Positions 27,242 to 35,486 of a stretch of DNA of 64,000 bases are shown here, piece after piece. A program made the translations under genes and the position numbers. The notes under the pieces were generated by a model, which saw only the letters and a list, made by a program, of their open reading frames with translations, was not told the DNA's origin and did not search any database. Within the stretch, counting starts at the first letter, position 1. Each line of letters begins with the position of its first letter. The DNA comes from Streptomyces alanosinicus (GTDB taxonomy: Bacteria > Actinomycetota > Actinomycetes > Streptomycetales > Streptomycetaceae). The stretch spans positions 868,001 to 932,000 of the forward strand of contig NZ_BMVG01000001.1 of the NCBI RefSeq assembly GCF_014650595.1, read 5' to 3'.

Positions 27242-27416
27242 CAGTTCGGGACCCTATCCATCGGACCGGCCGCTTGGCACGGGAGGTCCCACTTGTCCCC
27301 CGTGCGAGGCTCCACTTCGCGGTTCGTCCCCACAGTGAACGGCACGCGGGACCGTCGCGCGGGCCTCCGGAGGAAATTCACTGGCTCGTCCCGCAATGCC
27401 CTGATAGGCATGACTC

Positions 27417-28655
27417 ATGGGGACTGAACGCGTGACCGATTTGACGGTGCTGGCGCCGGCCGACTTCGACCGGTGGTGGGACGGTGTGGTCCGGGCCTTC
27501 GGCGGTTCCGGTTCCGCCGAGGAACGCGAACTGGACCGCTCCCTCACCGAGTTCGACCGCTCGCTGGCCGTTCGTGACGGGGACGAGATTGTCGGGACGG
27601 CGGGCGCGTTCAGCTTCCGGATGACCGTGCCGGGCGGTGCCGAGGTCCGCTCGGCCGGCGTCACCATGGTGAGTGTGGCGGGCACCCATCGGCGGCGCGG
27701 GCTGCTGACCTCGATGATGCGCCGGCAGCTGGACGACGTGCGCGCGCTGGGCGAGCCGCTGGCGGTGCTGATGGCGTCCGAGCCCGCCATCTACGGCCGC
27801 TTCGGGTACGGCGCGGCGACCTTCCAGCTGGGGGCCGAGATCGACACGAGCCGGGTCTCCCTGGCGCTGCCCGCCGGCACGGAGGACGTGCGGGTGCGCT
27901 ATGCGGAGCCCGCCGACGCCCTCACCGCGTGCGAGGCGGTGTACGCGGCGCTGGTGCCGGCCCGGCCCGGGATGCTGGCCCGGCTGCCCGGCTGGGAGCG
28001 GGCCGGCCTGCTCGACCCGGAGAGCGAGCGGGACGGCGGCTCGGAGCTGCGGTGCGTGGTCGCCGAGCGGGCGGGGCAGGTCACCGGGTACGCCCGGTTC
28101 CGCACCAGGATGGGCTGGGGCGCGAGCGGGCACGACGGCACGGTCACGCTGGAGGACCTGGCCGCGCTGGATCCCGCGACCGACGCGGCGCTGTGGCGGT
28201 TCCTGTTCGGCCTCGACCTGATGACCACCCTGGCCGTGCGGCGCCGTCCGGTGGACGACGCCTGGCAGTATCTGGTGGACGACATCCGGCGCTGTCGCAC
28301 GCGGCAGCGGGACGCCGGTCATGTCCGGCTCGTCGATGTCGGCGCGGCTCTGTCGGCGCGCACCTACCAGGCGCCGCTGGACGTCGTGTTCGAGGTCGAG
28401 GACGCCTTCTGCCCCTGGAACGAGGGGCGTTGGCGGCTCACCGGCGACCCGAAGGGCGCATCCTGCGAACGCACGGCGGACGCGGCCGATCTCGCGCTGT
28501 CGGTACGGGAGTTGGGATCGGCCTATCTCGGCGGGGTCCCCCTGGTGTCGCTGGCGGCGGCCGGCCGGGTGCGCGAGCTGCGGCCGGGAGCCCTGTCGGA
28601 GGCGTCCCTGGCGTTCGGCTCCCAGCGGGCCCCCTGGCTGCCGCACGGCTTCTAG
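27417..28655 (+). CDS. Eis-family GNAT N-acetyltransferase
   Basis: A 412-residue protein with the three-part Eis layout. The N-terminal GNAT domain includes VTMVSVAGTHRRRGLLTSMMRRQL, whose RRRGLL is the acetyl-CoA pyrophosphate loop, and a GRFGYG segment. A second GNAT-like domain follows, then a sterol-carrier-like C-terminal domain (LVDVGAALSARTY...SELG-like...LFGSQRAPWLPHGF) with the free carboxylate seen in this family. Eis proteins acetylate amines, including aminoglycosides. The start at 27417 is used; a GTG at 27432 preceded by GGGGA is an alternative. Confidence 0.87.
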   Translation: MGTERVTDLTVLAPADFDRWWDGVVRAFGGSGSAEERELDRSLTEFDRSLAVRDGDEIVGTAGAFSFRMTVPGGAEVRSAGVTMVSVAGTHRRRGLLTSMMRRQLDDVRALGEPLAVLMASEPAIYGRFGYGAATFQLGAEIDTSRVSLALPAGTEDVRVRYAEPADALTACEAVYAALVPARPGMLARLPGWERAGLLDPESERDGGSELRCVVAERAGQVTGYARFRTRMGWGASGHDGTVTLEDLAALDPATDAALWRFLFGLDLMTTLAVRRRPVDDAWQYLVDDIRRCRTRQRDAGHVRLVDVGAALSARTYQAPLDVVFEVEDAFCPWNEGRWRLTGDPKGASCERTADAADLALSVRELGSAYLGGVPLVSLAAAGRVRELRPGALSEASLAFGSQRAPWLPHGF

Positions 28656-28665
28656 AGCGCCTACC

Positions 28666-28710
28666 GGCAGAGTGCCTTCTGGCAGAACGCCTTCCGACAG
28701 AACGCCTTCC
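28666..28710. repeat. Three 15-bp tandem repeats
   Basis: Units GGCAGAGTGCCTTCT (28666), GGCAGAACGCCTTCC (28681) and GACAGAACGCCTTCC (28696), between two convergent gene ends. Confidence 0.85.
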
Positions 28711-28722
28711 GATCGCCGGCCG

Positions 28723-28768
28723 CCGGATCATCGGGCCCGGCAGGTCCGGATCATCGGGTCTGGCAGGT
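28723..28768. repeat. Tandem 23-bp duplication at the 3' end of the Nei-type gene
   Basis: CCGGATCATCGGGCCCGGCA... (28723-28745) is followed directly by a copy with two changes (28746-28768). The second copy contains the last codons and stop of the glycosylase gene. Confidence 0.85.
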
Positions 28769-29560
28769 GGCGCACCAGAAGAGGTTGCGGGCGGCGAGGC
28801 CGGCGGTGCGGATCCCGTCGCCGCAGACATGGCAGGGCAGGGTGGCGCGGCGGTAGACGTACACCTCGCCGCCGTGGTCGTCCACGCGCGGCGGGCGCCC
28901 CATCGCCTCCGGGGTGTGTTCGGGGCGCACGGTGTCGATCCGGTTGTTCCGCACGCCCTCGCGCATCAGTGCGACGAGGTCGGCCCAGAGGGCGTCCCAC
29001 TCGGCCGGGGTGAGGTCCTGGCCCGCGCGGTAGGGGTCGATGCCGTGCCGGAAGAGGACCTCGGCGCGGTAGACGTTGCCGACGCCGGCGACGATCTTCT
29101 GGTCCATCAGCAGCGCGGCGACGGTCGTACGGCTGCGGGAGATCCGGCGGTACGCCGCACCCGGGTCGGCGTCCTCGCGGAGCGGGTCCGGGCCGAGGCG
29201 CTCGTGTACGGCGCGCTTCTCCTCTTCCGTGATCAGCGCGCAGGTGGTGGGGCCGCGGAGGTCGACATAGCCGGTGTCGTTCGCGAGCCGGAGGCGGACG
29301 GTCTCGGTCGGCGGGGGCGCGGGGGCGTCGCCGAAGCCGACCTTGCCGAAGAGGCCGAGGTGGATGTGGACCCAGTCGGCGTCGCGGAAGCGGAGGAAGA
29401 GGTGCTTGCCGTGGGCCTCGGTGGCCGTCAGCGCGGATCCGTCCAGCAGCGCGGCGGCGTCGGAGAACTTGCCCTGGGGGCTGGTCACACGGGGGGCCGT
29501 GCCCTGGAAGCGCCCGGCGTAGTCCTGGGCCAGCCGATGGATGGTGTGCCCTTCCGGCAA
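28751..29560 (-). CDS. Fpg/Nei-family DNA glycosylase (Nei2-like)
   Basis: Base-excision repair bifunctional DNA glycosylase/AP lyase, 269 residues. It begins MPEGHTIHRLA, with catalytic Pro2 and Glu3 and the His typical of the Nei branch (Fpg has MPELPEV). The helix-two-turn-helix KIVAGVGNVYRAEVLFRHGIDPYR and a C-terminal zinc finger (CHVC...CATC) are both complete. Nei-type enzymes remove oxidised pyrimidines. Start ATG 29560. It is probably cotranscribed with upstream rpiB only by read-through, since hairpins lie between them. Confidence 0.93.
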   Translation of the reverse strand: MPEGHTIHRLAQDYAGRFQGTAPRVTSPQGKFSDAAALLDGSALTATEAHGKHLFLRFRDADWVHIHLGLFGKVGFGDAPAPPPTETVRLRLANDTGYVDLRGPTTCALITEEEKRAVHERLGPDPLREDADPGAAYRRISRSRTTVAALLMDQKIVAGVGNVYRAEVLFRHGIDPYRAGQDLTPAEWDALWADLVALMREGVRNNRIDTVRPEHTPEAMGRPPRVDDHGGEVYVYRRATLPCHVCGDGIRTAGLAARNLFWCATCQTR

Positions 29561-29618
29561 GGCTGAGCTGTCCTTTCCCGCATGTCCTTGAGGTGCCCGC
29601 TGATGTCCTTCATGTGCC

Positions 29619-29675
29619 CGCTCGCCGGGCGGTGTGCCCGCCCGCCGAGCGGGGGTCCGGGGGCGGAGCGCCCCC
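29619..29675. terminator. Two adjacent hairpins after rpiB
   Basis: CGCTCG...CGAGCG (29619-29651, with CCGGGCGG/CCGCCCG inside) and GGGGGC...GCCCCC (29659-29675) lie downstream of rpiB on the minus strand. Confidence 0.6.
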
Positions 29676-29682
29676 AGGGGCC

Positions 29683-30168
29683 CTACTGCTGGGGGTGGTG
29701 CGCCGGGATCGGCGGCAGGTCGCCGGTCGTCTCGTAGGCCGAGAGCATCTCGATCCGCCGGACATGGCGCTCGTCACCGGAGAACGGCGTGCCCAGGAAG
29801 GTCTCGACGAACTTCGTCGCCTCCTCCGTGCTGTGCATCCGCGCGCCCACGGCGACGACATTGGCGTTGTTGTGCTGCCGGCCGAGCGACGCGGTCTCCT
29901 CGCTCCAGGCCAGCGCCGCCCGTACGCCCTTCACCTTGTTCGCGGCGATCTGCTCACCGTTGCCGGAGCCGCCGATCACGATGCCGAGGGCGTCGGGGTC
30001 CGCGGCCGTCCGCTCCGCGGCACGCAGGCAGAAGGGCGGGTAGTCGTCCTGGGCGTCGTAGATGTGCGGCCCGCAGTCGACGGGCTCGTGCCCCGCCGCC
30101 TTGAGCCAGTCGACGAGGTGGTTCTTGAGTTCGTAGCCCGCATGGTCGGAGCCAAGATACACGCGCAT
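29683..30168 (-). CDS. rpiB: Ribose-5-phosphate isomerase B
   Basis: Interconverts ribose 5-phosphate and ribulose 5-phosphate in the non-oxidative pentose phosphate pathway. The 161-residue protein starts MRVYLGSDHAGYELKNHL, has the phosphate-binding loop GIVIGGSGNGEQIAANKVKGVRAAL and the conserved RQHNNANVVAVGAR. In the position where enteric RpiB uses a catalytic Cys, actinobacterial enzymes use Glu75, consistent with the SGNGE here. Start ATG 30168. Confidence 0.94.
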   Translation of the reverse strand: MRVYLGSDHAGYELKNHLVDWLKAAGHEPVDCGPHIYDAQDDYPPFCLRAAERTAADPDALGIVIGGSGNGEQIAANKVKGVRAALAWSEETASLGRQHNNANVVAVGARMHSTEEATKFVETFLGTPFSGDERHVRRIEMLSAYETTGDLPPIPAHHPQQ

Positions 30169-30254
30169 GCCATGAGTGTGACACGGCTGTTTGAGGGCGG
30201 CAGCCTCGGGTCGCGGCGCCCCGATTGACCGTGGGAAATGTGAGTGAGGCCATA

Positions 30255-30308
30255 GAACCTCAAGGGAACCTCAAGTAACGATACGGATTCAGAGGTTCCC
30301 GAATCCGT
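30255..30308. promoter_or_regulatory. Direct and inverted repeats upstream of the amino acid permease
   Basis: GAACCTCAAG occurs twice (30255-30264 and 30266-30275), one helical turn apart, followed by ACGGATTC (30283-30290) and its exact inverse GAATCCGT (30301-30308). The spacer also contains GAGGTTC, the inverse of GAACCTC. This looks like an operator cluster about 75-130 bases before the permease start. Confidence 0.5.
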
Positions 30309-30383
30309 TCGCCTCGGATTCACTGGACCGCCTCGTACACCGCTCATACGAGCTGCTCCTCCTGGCGTAAAGGAAATCCGTCC

Positions 30384-31811
30384 ATGACCCCTGGTTCGGG
30401 CCTCCAAGCAGGACTCAAGAACCGCCATCTGTCGATGATCGCGATCGGTGGTGTGATCGGTGCCGGCCTCTTCGTCGGCTCCAGTACCGGTATCGCCACC
30501 GCGGGACCCGGCATCCTCCTGTCGTACGCCCTCGTCGGCACCCTCGTCGTCCTCGTGATGCGCATGCTCGGCGAGATGTCCGCCGCCAACCCGGCGTCCG
30601 GCTCCTTCTCCGCGCACGCAGACCGTGCCCTCGGCCGCTGGGCCGGCTTCTCCATCGGCTGGCTCTACTGGTTCTTCTGGGTCGTCGTGCTGGCCGTCGA
30701 GGCCACCGCCGGCGCCGGGATCCTGCACGGCTGGGTTCCGGGCGTGCCCCAGTGGGCCTGGGCGCTCATCGTGATGTCCGTGCTCACCGCGACCAACCTG
30801 GTCTCCGTCGGCTCCTACGGCGAGTTCGAGTTCTGGTTCGCCGGTATCAAGGTCGTGGCGATCGGCGCGTTCATCGTCATCGGTCTGCTGGCCGTCTTCG
30901 GAGTACTGCCGGGCGTGCACGCCGACAAGGCGAGCTTCGGCAACCTGACGGACCACGGCGGCTTCCTGCCGCACGGACCCGGCACCATCCTCACCGGTGT
31001 GCTGCTGGTCGTCTTCTCCTTCATGGGCAGCGAGATCGCGACCCTGGCGGCCGGTGAGTCGGAGGACCCGCGGCGCGCGGTCACCAAGTCCACCAACAGC
31101 ATCATCTGGCGTATCGGCGTCTTCTACCTGGGCTCGATCCTCGTCGTGGTCTCGCTGCTGCCGTGGAACGACCCCGCCATCAAGAAGGAGGGCTCCTACG
31201 TCGCCGCGCTGGACTCCCTCGGCATCGCGCACGCCGGTCAGATCATGAACGTGATCGTGCTGACCTCGGTGCTGTCCTGTCTCAACTCCGGCCTGTACAC
31301 GGCCTCCCGGATGGCCTTCTCGCTCGGCCAGCGCGGTGACGCCCCGAAGGCGTTCGCCCGCACCACCTCCCGCGGTGTGCCGCTGGCGGCGATCCTGGCG
31401 TCGGTCGTCTTCGGCTTCGTGGCCGTCTTCTTCAACTACGCCTACCCGAAGACCGTCTTCCTCTTCCTGGTCAACTCCTCCGGCGCGGTCGCCCTGTTCG
31501 TGTGGCTGGTCATCTGCTTCTCGCAGCTGCGGATGCGGAAGATCATCCAGCGCGAGGCGCCGGAGAAGCTCGTCGTGAAGATGTGGCTGTACCCGTACCT
31601 GACCTGGGTGACGGCCGCCTTCATCGTCTTCGTCCTCGGTTACATGCTGACCGACACGAAGGGCGAGAGCAGCGGTCGTACGACCGTGCTGCTGTCGGTG
31701 GGTGTGGCGGCGGTCGTGGTCGTCGTCTCCCTGCTGAAGCAGAAGTTCGGCACGGACCGCGCGGAGAGCGTGCCGCCCGTCGACGCGGTCGAGAAGGTCA
31801 CCACCGGCTGA
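30384..31811 (+). CDS. Amino acid permease, APC superfamily (AAT family), copy 1
   Basis: Inner-membrane proton/amino acid symporter of 475 residues with twelve hydrophobic helices. It opens [28 protein letters not shown], the glycine-rich first helix of GABA/aromatic-type permeases; [26 protein letters not shown] and the EFEFWFAGIKV segment are also family marks. AAAGGAAA precedes the ATG. A close paralog lies at 38150. It ends at a strong terminator shared with bioY. The substrate cannot be told from the sequence. Confidence 0.92.
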   Translation: MTPGSGLQAGLKNRHLSMIAIGGVIGAGLFVGSSTGIATAGPGILLSYALVGTLVVLVMRMLGEMSAANPASGSFSAHADRALGRWAGFSIGWLYWFFWVVVLAVEATAGAGILHGWVPGVPQWAWALIVMSVLTATNLVSVGSYGEFEFWFAGIKVVAIGAFIVIGLLAVFGVLPGVHADKASFGNLTDHGGFLPHGPGTILTGVLLVVFSFMGSEIATLAAGESEDPRRAVTKSTNSIIWRIGVFYLGSILVVVSLLPWNDPAIKKEGSYVAALDSLGIAHAGQIMNVIVLTSVLSCLNSGLYTASRMAFSLGQRGDAPKAFARTTSRGVPLAAILASVVFGFVAVFFNYAYPKTVFLFLVNSSGAVALFVWLVICFSQLRMRKIIQREAPEKLVVKMWLYPYLTWVTAAFIVFVLGYMLTDTKGESSGRTTVLLSVGVAAVVVVVSLLKQKFGTDRAESVPPVDAVEKVTTG

Positions 31812-31841
31812 CGGCACCGCCTGACGCAGCCCACCCGCGAA

Positions 31842-31889
31842 AAAGAGGTTCGCCGGGTCGAGGAAACCCTCGACCCGGCGAACCTCTTT
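31842..31889. terminator. Bidirectional terminator between permease and bioY
   Basis: A 21-bp perfect stem, AAAGAGGTTCGCC... (31842-31862) with 31869-31889, six-base loop, flanked by A and T tracts, between convergent genes. Confidence 0.9.
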
Positions 31890-31935
31890 GACGTGAGTGG
31901 CGAACCTCTCTTGGCACAGGCCCCGCGCGGCGCGG

Positions 31936-32556
31936 CTAGCGCTTGTCGGCCAGCTTCCAGGCGGTGGGCAGGGCGCCCATCGCCAAGGCGGCCTTGAGGG
32001 CGTCGCCGATCAGGAACGGGGTGAGGCCGAGCGCGACCGCCTTGGAGAAGGGCAGGTCGGCGGCGAGGGCCAGGTAGGGCACGCCGACGGCGTAGATGAC
32101 CGCCTCGCCGAGGAGCATCGCGCCCGCCATGCGCAGCGGCGAGCGGTCGGCGCCGCGCCGGGCCAGGGCGCCGACGGCCGCCGAGGCGAGCAGCATGCCG
32201 AGGATGTAGCCGAAGGAGACCGAGGCCGCGCCGGAGGTGCCGTCCGCGAACCACGGCACACCGGCGACACCGGCGAGCGCGTACAGGGCGAGGGAGAGGA
32301 AGCCGCGGCGGGCGCCGAGCGCGGTGCCGACGAGCAGCGCGGCGAAGGTCTGGCCGGTCACCGGCACCGGGGAGCCGGGCACCGGCACGGCCACCTGGGC
32401 CGCGAGGCCGGTGAGCACGGCACCGCCGACGACGAGGGCCGCGTCACGGACGCGGGTGGGGGCACCGCCCAGCTCGAGCGAAGCCGAGAGCCTGGGGGAG
32501 GGGAGCAGGTCGGCGAGGACTGCTCCGGGGCGAGCGGTGGCGGTGGCGGTGCTCAT
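31936..32556 (-). CDS. bioY: Biotin transporter BioY
   Basis: Substrate-binding membrane subunit of an energy-coupling-factor biotin importer, 206 residues, about six helices. VPVPGSPVPVTGQTFAALLVGTALG and the following GVPWFADGTSGAASVSFGYILGMLL are the BioY signatures. The ATG at 32556 (MSTATATARPG) follows GGAG by five bases; the longer frame is not family-like. Residues about 17-31 (LPSPRLSASLELGG) are encoded by an in-frame copy of the short palindromic repeat, an insertion in the N-terminal tail. No bioM/bioN genes are adjacent, so it either acts alone or shares a general energising module. Confidence 0.92.
   Translation of the reverse strand: MSTATATARPGAVLADLLPSPRLSASLELGGAPTRVRDAALVVGGAVLTGLAAQVAVPVPGSPVPVTGQTFAALLVGTALGARRGFLSLALYALAGVAGVPWFADGTSGAASVSFGYILGMLLASAAVGALARRGADRSPLRMAGAMLLGEAVIYAVGVPYLALAADLPFSKAVALGLTPFLIGDALKAALAMGALPTAWKLADKR
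32468..32500. repeat. Short palindromic repeat, copy 2 (in bioY)
   Basis: CCCAGCTCGAGCGAAGCCGA... to CCTGGGGGAG. Same core as copy 1; here it is read in frame as PSPRLSASLELGG. Confidence 0.75.
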
Positions 32557-32851
32557 GGGGACTCCGCGGGGTGGTGTGGACACGTCGGGACGTCGTGACG
32601 CTATCCCAGCCGCCTCGAACCGATCACCGTCGGCGCTCGACAAAGGGTCGAACGGCACCTTGGTGACCTTCGAACAAATGGTGGTACTTACACGCGGTCC
32701 GGCGTGATGCCGGTCACTGAGGTGGAGACGCTCAGCTCACTTCCCGGGCGCCAAAAAGAACTGTGGGGACCCACCAAAGCCCCGCGGGGTCCCGTCTCGC
32801 CCGTCGGTCGCCGTCTGGGCAGCGCGGGAGCGTTTTGCTAGCTTCGCAAGC

Positions 32852-32938
32852 ATGGTTGCCCAGGCCCGGTACTTCACGTCGCGTCGCTATGTCGACCTGC
32901 GACGCCAGGGCGCGGCCACCTGTCGCCGCCCGGGGTAG
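32852..32938 (+). CDS. 28-residue leader peptide (RRYVDL...C type)
   Basis: ATG 32852 to TAG 32936-32938. The peptide begins MVAQARYFTSRR, contains SRRYVDLRRQG and ends AATCRRPG. Small Streptomyces peptides with an RR-x-VDL-x-R core and a Cys near the end are known upstream of sulfur-assimilation and sulfonate-uptake genes and are thought to sense cysteine supply during translation. It lies 99 bases upstream of the ROK regulator that precedes a sulfonate transport operon. The remaining spacer 32557-32851 shows no other gene. Confidence 0.75.
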   Translation: MVAQARYFTSRRYVDLRRQGAATCRRPG

Positions 32939-33037
32939 GGGCGCACCGCTCGGCACGCCTCTTTGCTCGAACTCATCGAAGCTCGAACCCCCTCGAAGCC
33001 CGAGACGTGTCGGCCCCGTTCCCGAGGACGGTTCTCC

Positions 33038-34237
33038 ATGCCCCGTACCGCGGTATCCCCCCTTGCCTCCCCCATTCCGCGTGTCGCCGACAGCGACCGG
33101 CGACGCACCAACGCCAGTGCCGTGCTGCGGTCCGTGCTGGCGCACGGACCGGTGGCGCGCAGCACCATCGCCCGACTGACCGGGCTGTCTCCCGCTTCGG
33201 TGACCGAGCACTGCGCCCGGCTCACCGCCCTCGGCCTGATCCGCGGGTCCGCCGCGCCCCGCCGCTCGAACGGGGCCGGGCGCCCCCATGTGCCCATCGA
33301 CCTCGACGACACCGGGTTCCTGGTCGGCGGGGTCCATGTGGCCGTGCCGTACACGACGGTCGCGCTGCTGGATCTGCGCGGCCGGGTGGTGGCCCGGCGC
33401 GAGCTGCGGCACGACCGGACCGAGCCCGGCTGGGTGCTGGCGCGGGCCGCCGAGGGGCTTGCGGAACTGCTCGCCCGGGCGGCGGGCCGCCGGCCGCTGG
33501 GGGTCGGGGTGGCGGTCGGCGGCTGGGTGGACCGGGAGACGGGCAGCGTGGTCGAGCACGCGTTGCTGGGCTGGCACGAGGTGCCGGTGCGGGAGCTGCT
33601 CGGCGCCCGTACCGCGCTGCCGGTCCATGTGGACGGGCACGCACGGGCGTTGGTGAACGGGGAGCGACTGTTCGGGCGGGCCCGGGGCAGCGGGAGCATG
33701 CTGCATCTGTTCGTGGGCAATGTGGTCGACGCGGCCTTCGCCACCCATGACGAGGTGCACCACGGGCCGCGCTCGGCGGCCGGGGCGATCGCGCATCTGC
33801 CGGTGCCGGGCGGCACCGAACCCTGCCCGTGCGGCCGTACCGGCTGCCTTCAAGTGGAGCTGAGCGAGCGCACGCTGTGCCGGCGGGCCCGCGCGGCCGG
33901 GGTGAGCGGCGCGGCGGATCCGATGCGGGTGGTGGCTGCGGCGGCGGCCGGGGACACGAGGGCCCGACGGCTGCTGGTGGAGCGGGCCCGGATGACGGGG
34001 CGGGCGGCCGGACTGCTGCTGGACGTGCTCAATCCGGAGACCGTCGTCGTGACCGAGGTGGGCGTGATCCATTTCGAGGACTGCCTGAGCGCGCTCAGGG
34101 AAGCGGCCGGAATACATCGCACCGCGGCCGTGCTGCCGACGAGCTTCCCTGATTCCGTGCTGGCCGTCGCGGGCGGTTCGGTGGCGTTGGACGTGCTGTT
34201 CAGGGATCCGCTGAGCGTGTCACCTGAGGCTATTTAA
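33038..34237 (+). CDS. ROK-family transcriptional regulator
   Basis: A 399-residue protein with an N-terminal winged helix (HGPVARSTIARLTGLSPASVTEHCARLTALGLI, about residues 36-68) followed by a ROK sugar-kinase-like fold. The ROK zinc motif is present as CPCGRTGCLQVELS near residue 265; LPVHVDGHARALVNGERLFG marks the ROK active-site region, although the phosphate-binding loop of true kinases is weak, as usual for regulators. The ATG at 33038 is nine bases after GAGGA. Its place between a Cys-type leader peptide and a sulfonate operon suggests control of organosulfur use. Confidence 0.88.
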   Translation: MPRTAVSPLASPIPRVADSDRRRTNASAVLRSVLAHGPVARSTIARLTGLSPASVTEHCARLTALGLIRGSAAPRRSNGAGRPHVPIDLDDTGFLVGGVHVAVPYTTVALLDLRGRVVARRELRHDRTEPGWVLARAAEGLAELLARAAGRRPLGVGVAVGGWVDRETGSVVEHALLGWHEVPVRELLGARTALPVHVDGHARALVNGERLFGRARGSGSMLHLFVGNVVDAAFATHDEVHHGPRSAAGAIAHLPVPGGTEPCPCGRTGCLQVELSERTLCRRARAAGVSGAADPMRVVAAAAAGDTRARRLLVERARMTGRAAGLLLDVLNPETVVVTEVGVIHFEDCLSALREAAGIHRTAAVLPTSFPDSVLAVAGGSVALDVLFRDPLSVSPEAI

Positions 34238-34254
34238 TTCAGAAACTCGGAATA

Positions 34255-34284
34255 TTGACAGGGGGCGATCGCGGCCGAGAACAT
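34255..34284 (+). promoter_or_regulatory. Candidate promoter of the sulfonate operon
   Basis: A perfect TTGACA (34255-34260), 18 bases, GAACAT (34279-34284). Transcription would start about 34291, at the ATG of the short Cys-rich frame below. Confidence 0.45.
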
Positions 34285-34291
34285 GCTGGTC

Positions 34292-34330
34292 ATGGACTCG
34301 CTCTGGAGCTGTCGCACCCTCTGTTGCTGA
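34292..34330 (+). CDS. Very short Cys-rich frame, possible leader peptide
   Basis: MDSLWSCRTLCC then TGA; an in-frame ATG at 34283 adds MLV. Three of twelve residues are cysteine, two of them just before the stop. It lies immediately downstream of the TTGACA promoter, probably leaderless, and about 110 bases upstream of the sulfonate-binding protein gene. Cysteine-dependent stalling or attenuation is inferred; chance cannot be ruled out for so short a frame. Confidence 0.45.
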   Translation: MDSLWSCRTLCC

Positions 34331-34442
34331 CACATTGCCGCGCATGAAGCGCGTGTTTCCCGCTGCGTGAGTCTTTCTCCCTCCGGCCTGCCTGCCCGGA
34401 ATTCCTGCTGCGTTTCCCCTCTTTTCCCCTGGGAGTTCTCCC

Positions 34443-35486
34443 ATGCACCGTCGTGTCTTTCTCTCCTCCTTGCTGGGCGCGTCCGCAGCCGTGGCAGGTC
34501 TCAGCGGCTGCGCCAAGGGCGAGGCTTCCGCGGACACCGAGGGCGCCGCCACCAAGCCGCTCGCCGACAAGGTCCCGGCCGGGACCAGCCTGAAGATCGC
34601 CTCGTACCAGAACGTGCAGCAGCTGCAGTTCCGGCTGGCGAAGCTCCCCGAGCTGCCGTTCACCGTGTCGAACTGGCTGAACATCGGCGCCGGCCCGGAC
34701 GTCATCAACGCCTTCCGCGCCGGCTCCCTGGACCTCGCCGACAACGCGGGCATCCCGCCGATCCAGGCGCACTACCAGGGCTACGCCGCGAAGATCGTGG
34801 CGATCGACATCACCCGCAAACCCACCTACCTCTTCGCCACCAAGCCCGGCAGCGACATCCACACCGCCCGCGACTTCAAGGGCAGGCGGCTCGCCTTCTC
34901 GCAGGGCCAGGCACAGGGCGTCGTCCTGCTGCGCGCGCTGAAGCAGGCGGGACTGACGTACGACGCCGTGACGCTGGTCCCGCTGACCAGCAACCAGTTC
35001 TTCACCGCGCTGCAGTCGGGGCAGGTCGACGTGGCCCCGCTCGCCATCAGCCAGGCCCCGGCCTACCTGAAGCAGTACGAGGCGAAGGGCGCCCGCACCA
35101 TCCCCACCGACGTCGTCGACCTCCTCAACCTGCTGTGGGCGCCGCAGTCGGTGCTGAACGACCCCGCGAAGGCCGCCGCGATCGCCGCCTACATCCCGCA
35201 GTGGGCCCAGGGCCAGGTGTGGACACACGAGCACCCGGACGTGTGGGACGAGGAGTTCTACGTCAAGACGCAGAACCTGACCCCGGCGCAGGCGCAGGGC
35301 ATTTCCAGGCTCGCCAACAAGCCGCTGTTCCCGCCCCGTTGGGACGAGGCGATCAAGTGGGAGCAGGAGACCGCCGACCTGCTCGCCGAGGGCGGGTTCG
35401 TGAAGAAGTTCGACGTCTCCTCCCTCTTCGACCACCGCTTCGAGTCGATCGCCGCCAAGGCCGTATCCGAGGAGTACCGGAAATGA
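34443..35486 (+). CDS. Aliphatic sulfonate ABC transporter, substrate-binding lipoprotein
   Basis: A 347-residue SsuA/TauA-type binding protein. The N-terminal signal (MHRRVFLSSLLGASAAVAGLSGC) ends in a lipobox LSGC, so it is anchored on the outer face of the membrane. The mature part contains LKIASYQNVQQLQFRLAKL, GSLDLADNAGIPPIQAHYQGY and RDFKGRRLAFSQGQAQG, typical of NMT1/SsuA-like domains. GGGAG lies six bases before the ATG. Its stop overlaps the permease start (ATGA). With the next two genes it forms a complete importer. Confidence 0.88.
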   Translation: MHRRVFLSSLLGASAAVAGLSGCAKGEASADTEGAATKPLADKVPAGTSLKIASYQNVQQLQFRLAKLPELPFTVSNWLNIGAGPDVINAFRAGSLDLADNAGIPPIQAHYQGYAAKIVAIDITRKPTYLFATKPGSDIHTARDFKGRRLAFSQGQAQGVVLLRALKQAGLTYDAVTLVPLTSNQFFTALQSGQVDVAPLAISQAPAYLKQYEAKGARTIPTDVVDLLNLLWAPQSVLNDPAKAAAIAAYIPQWAQGQVWTHEHPDVWDEEFYVKTQNLTPAQAQGISRLANKPLFPPRWDEAIKWEQETADLLAEGGFVKKFDVSSLFDHRFESIAAKAVSEEYRK

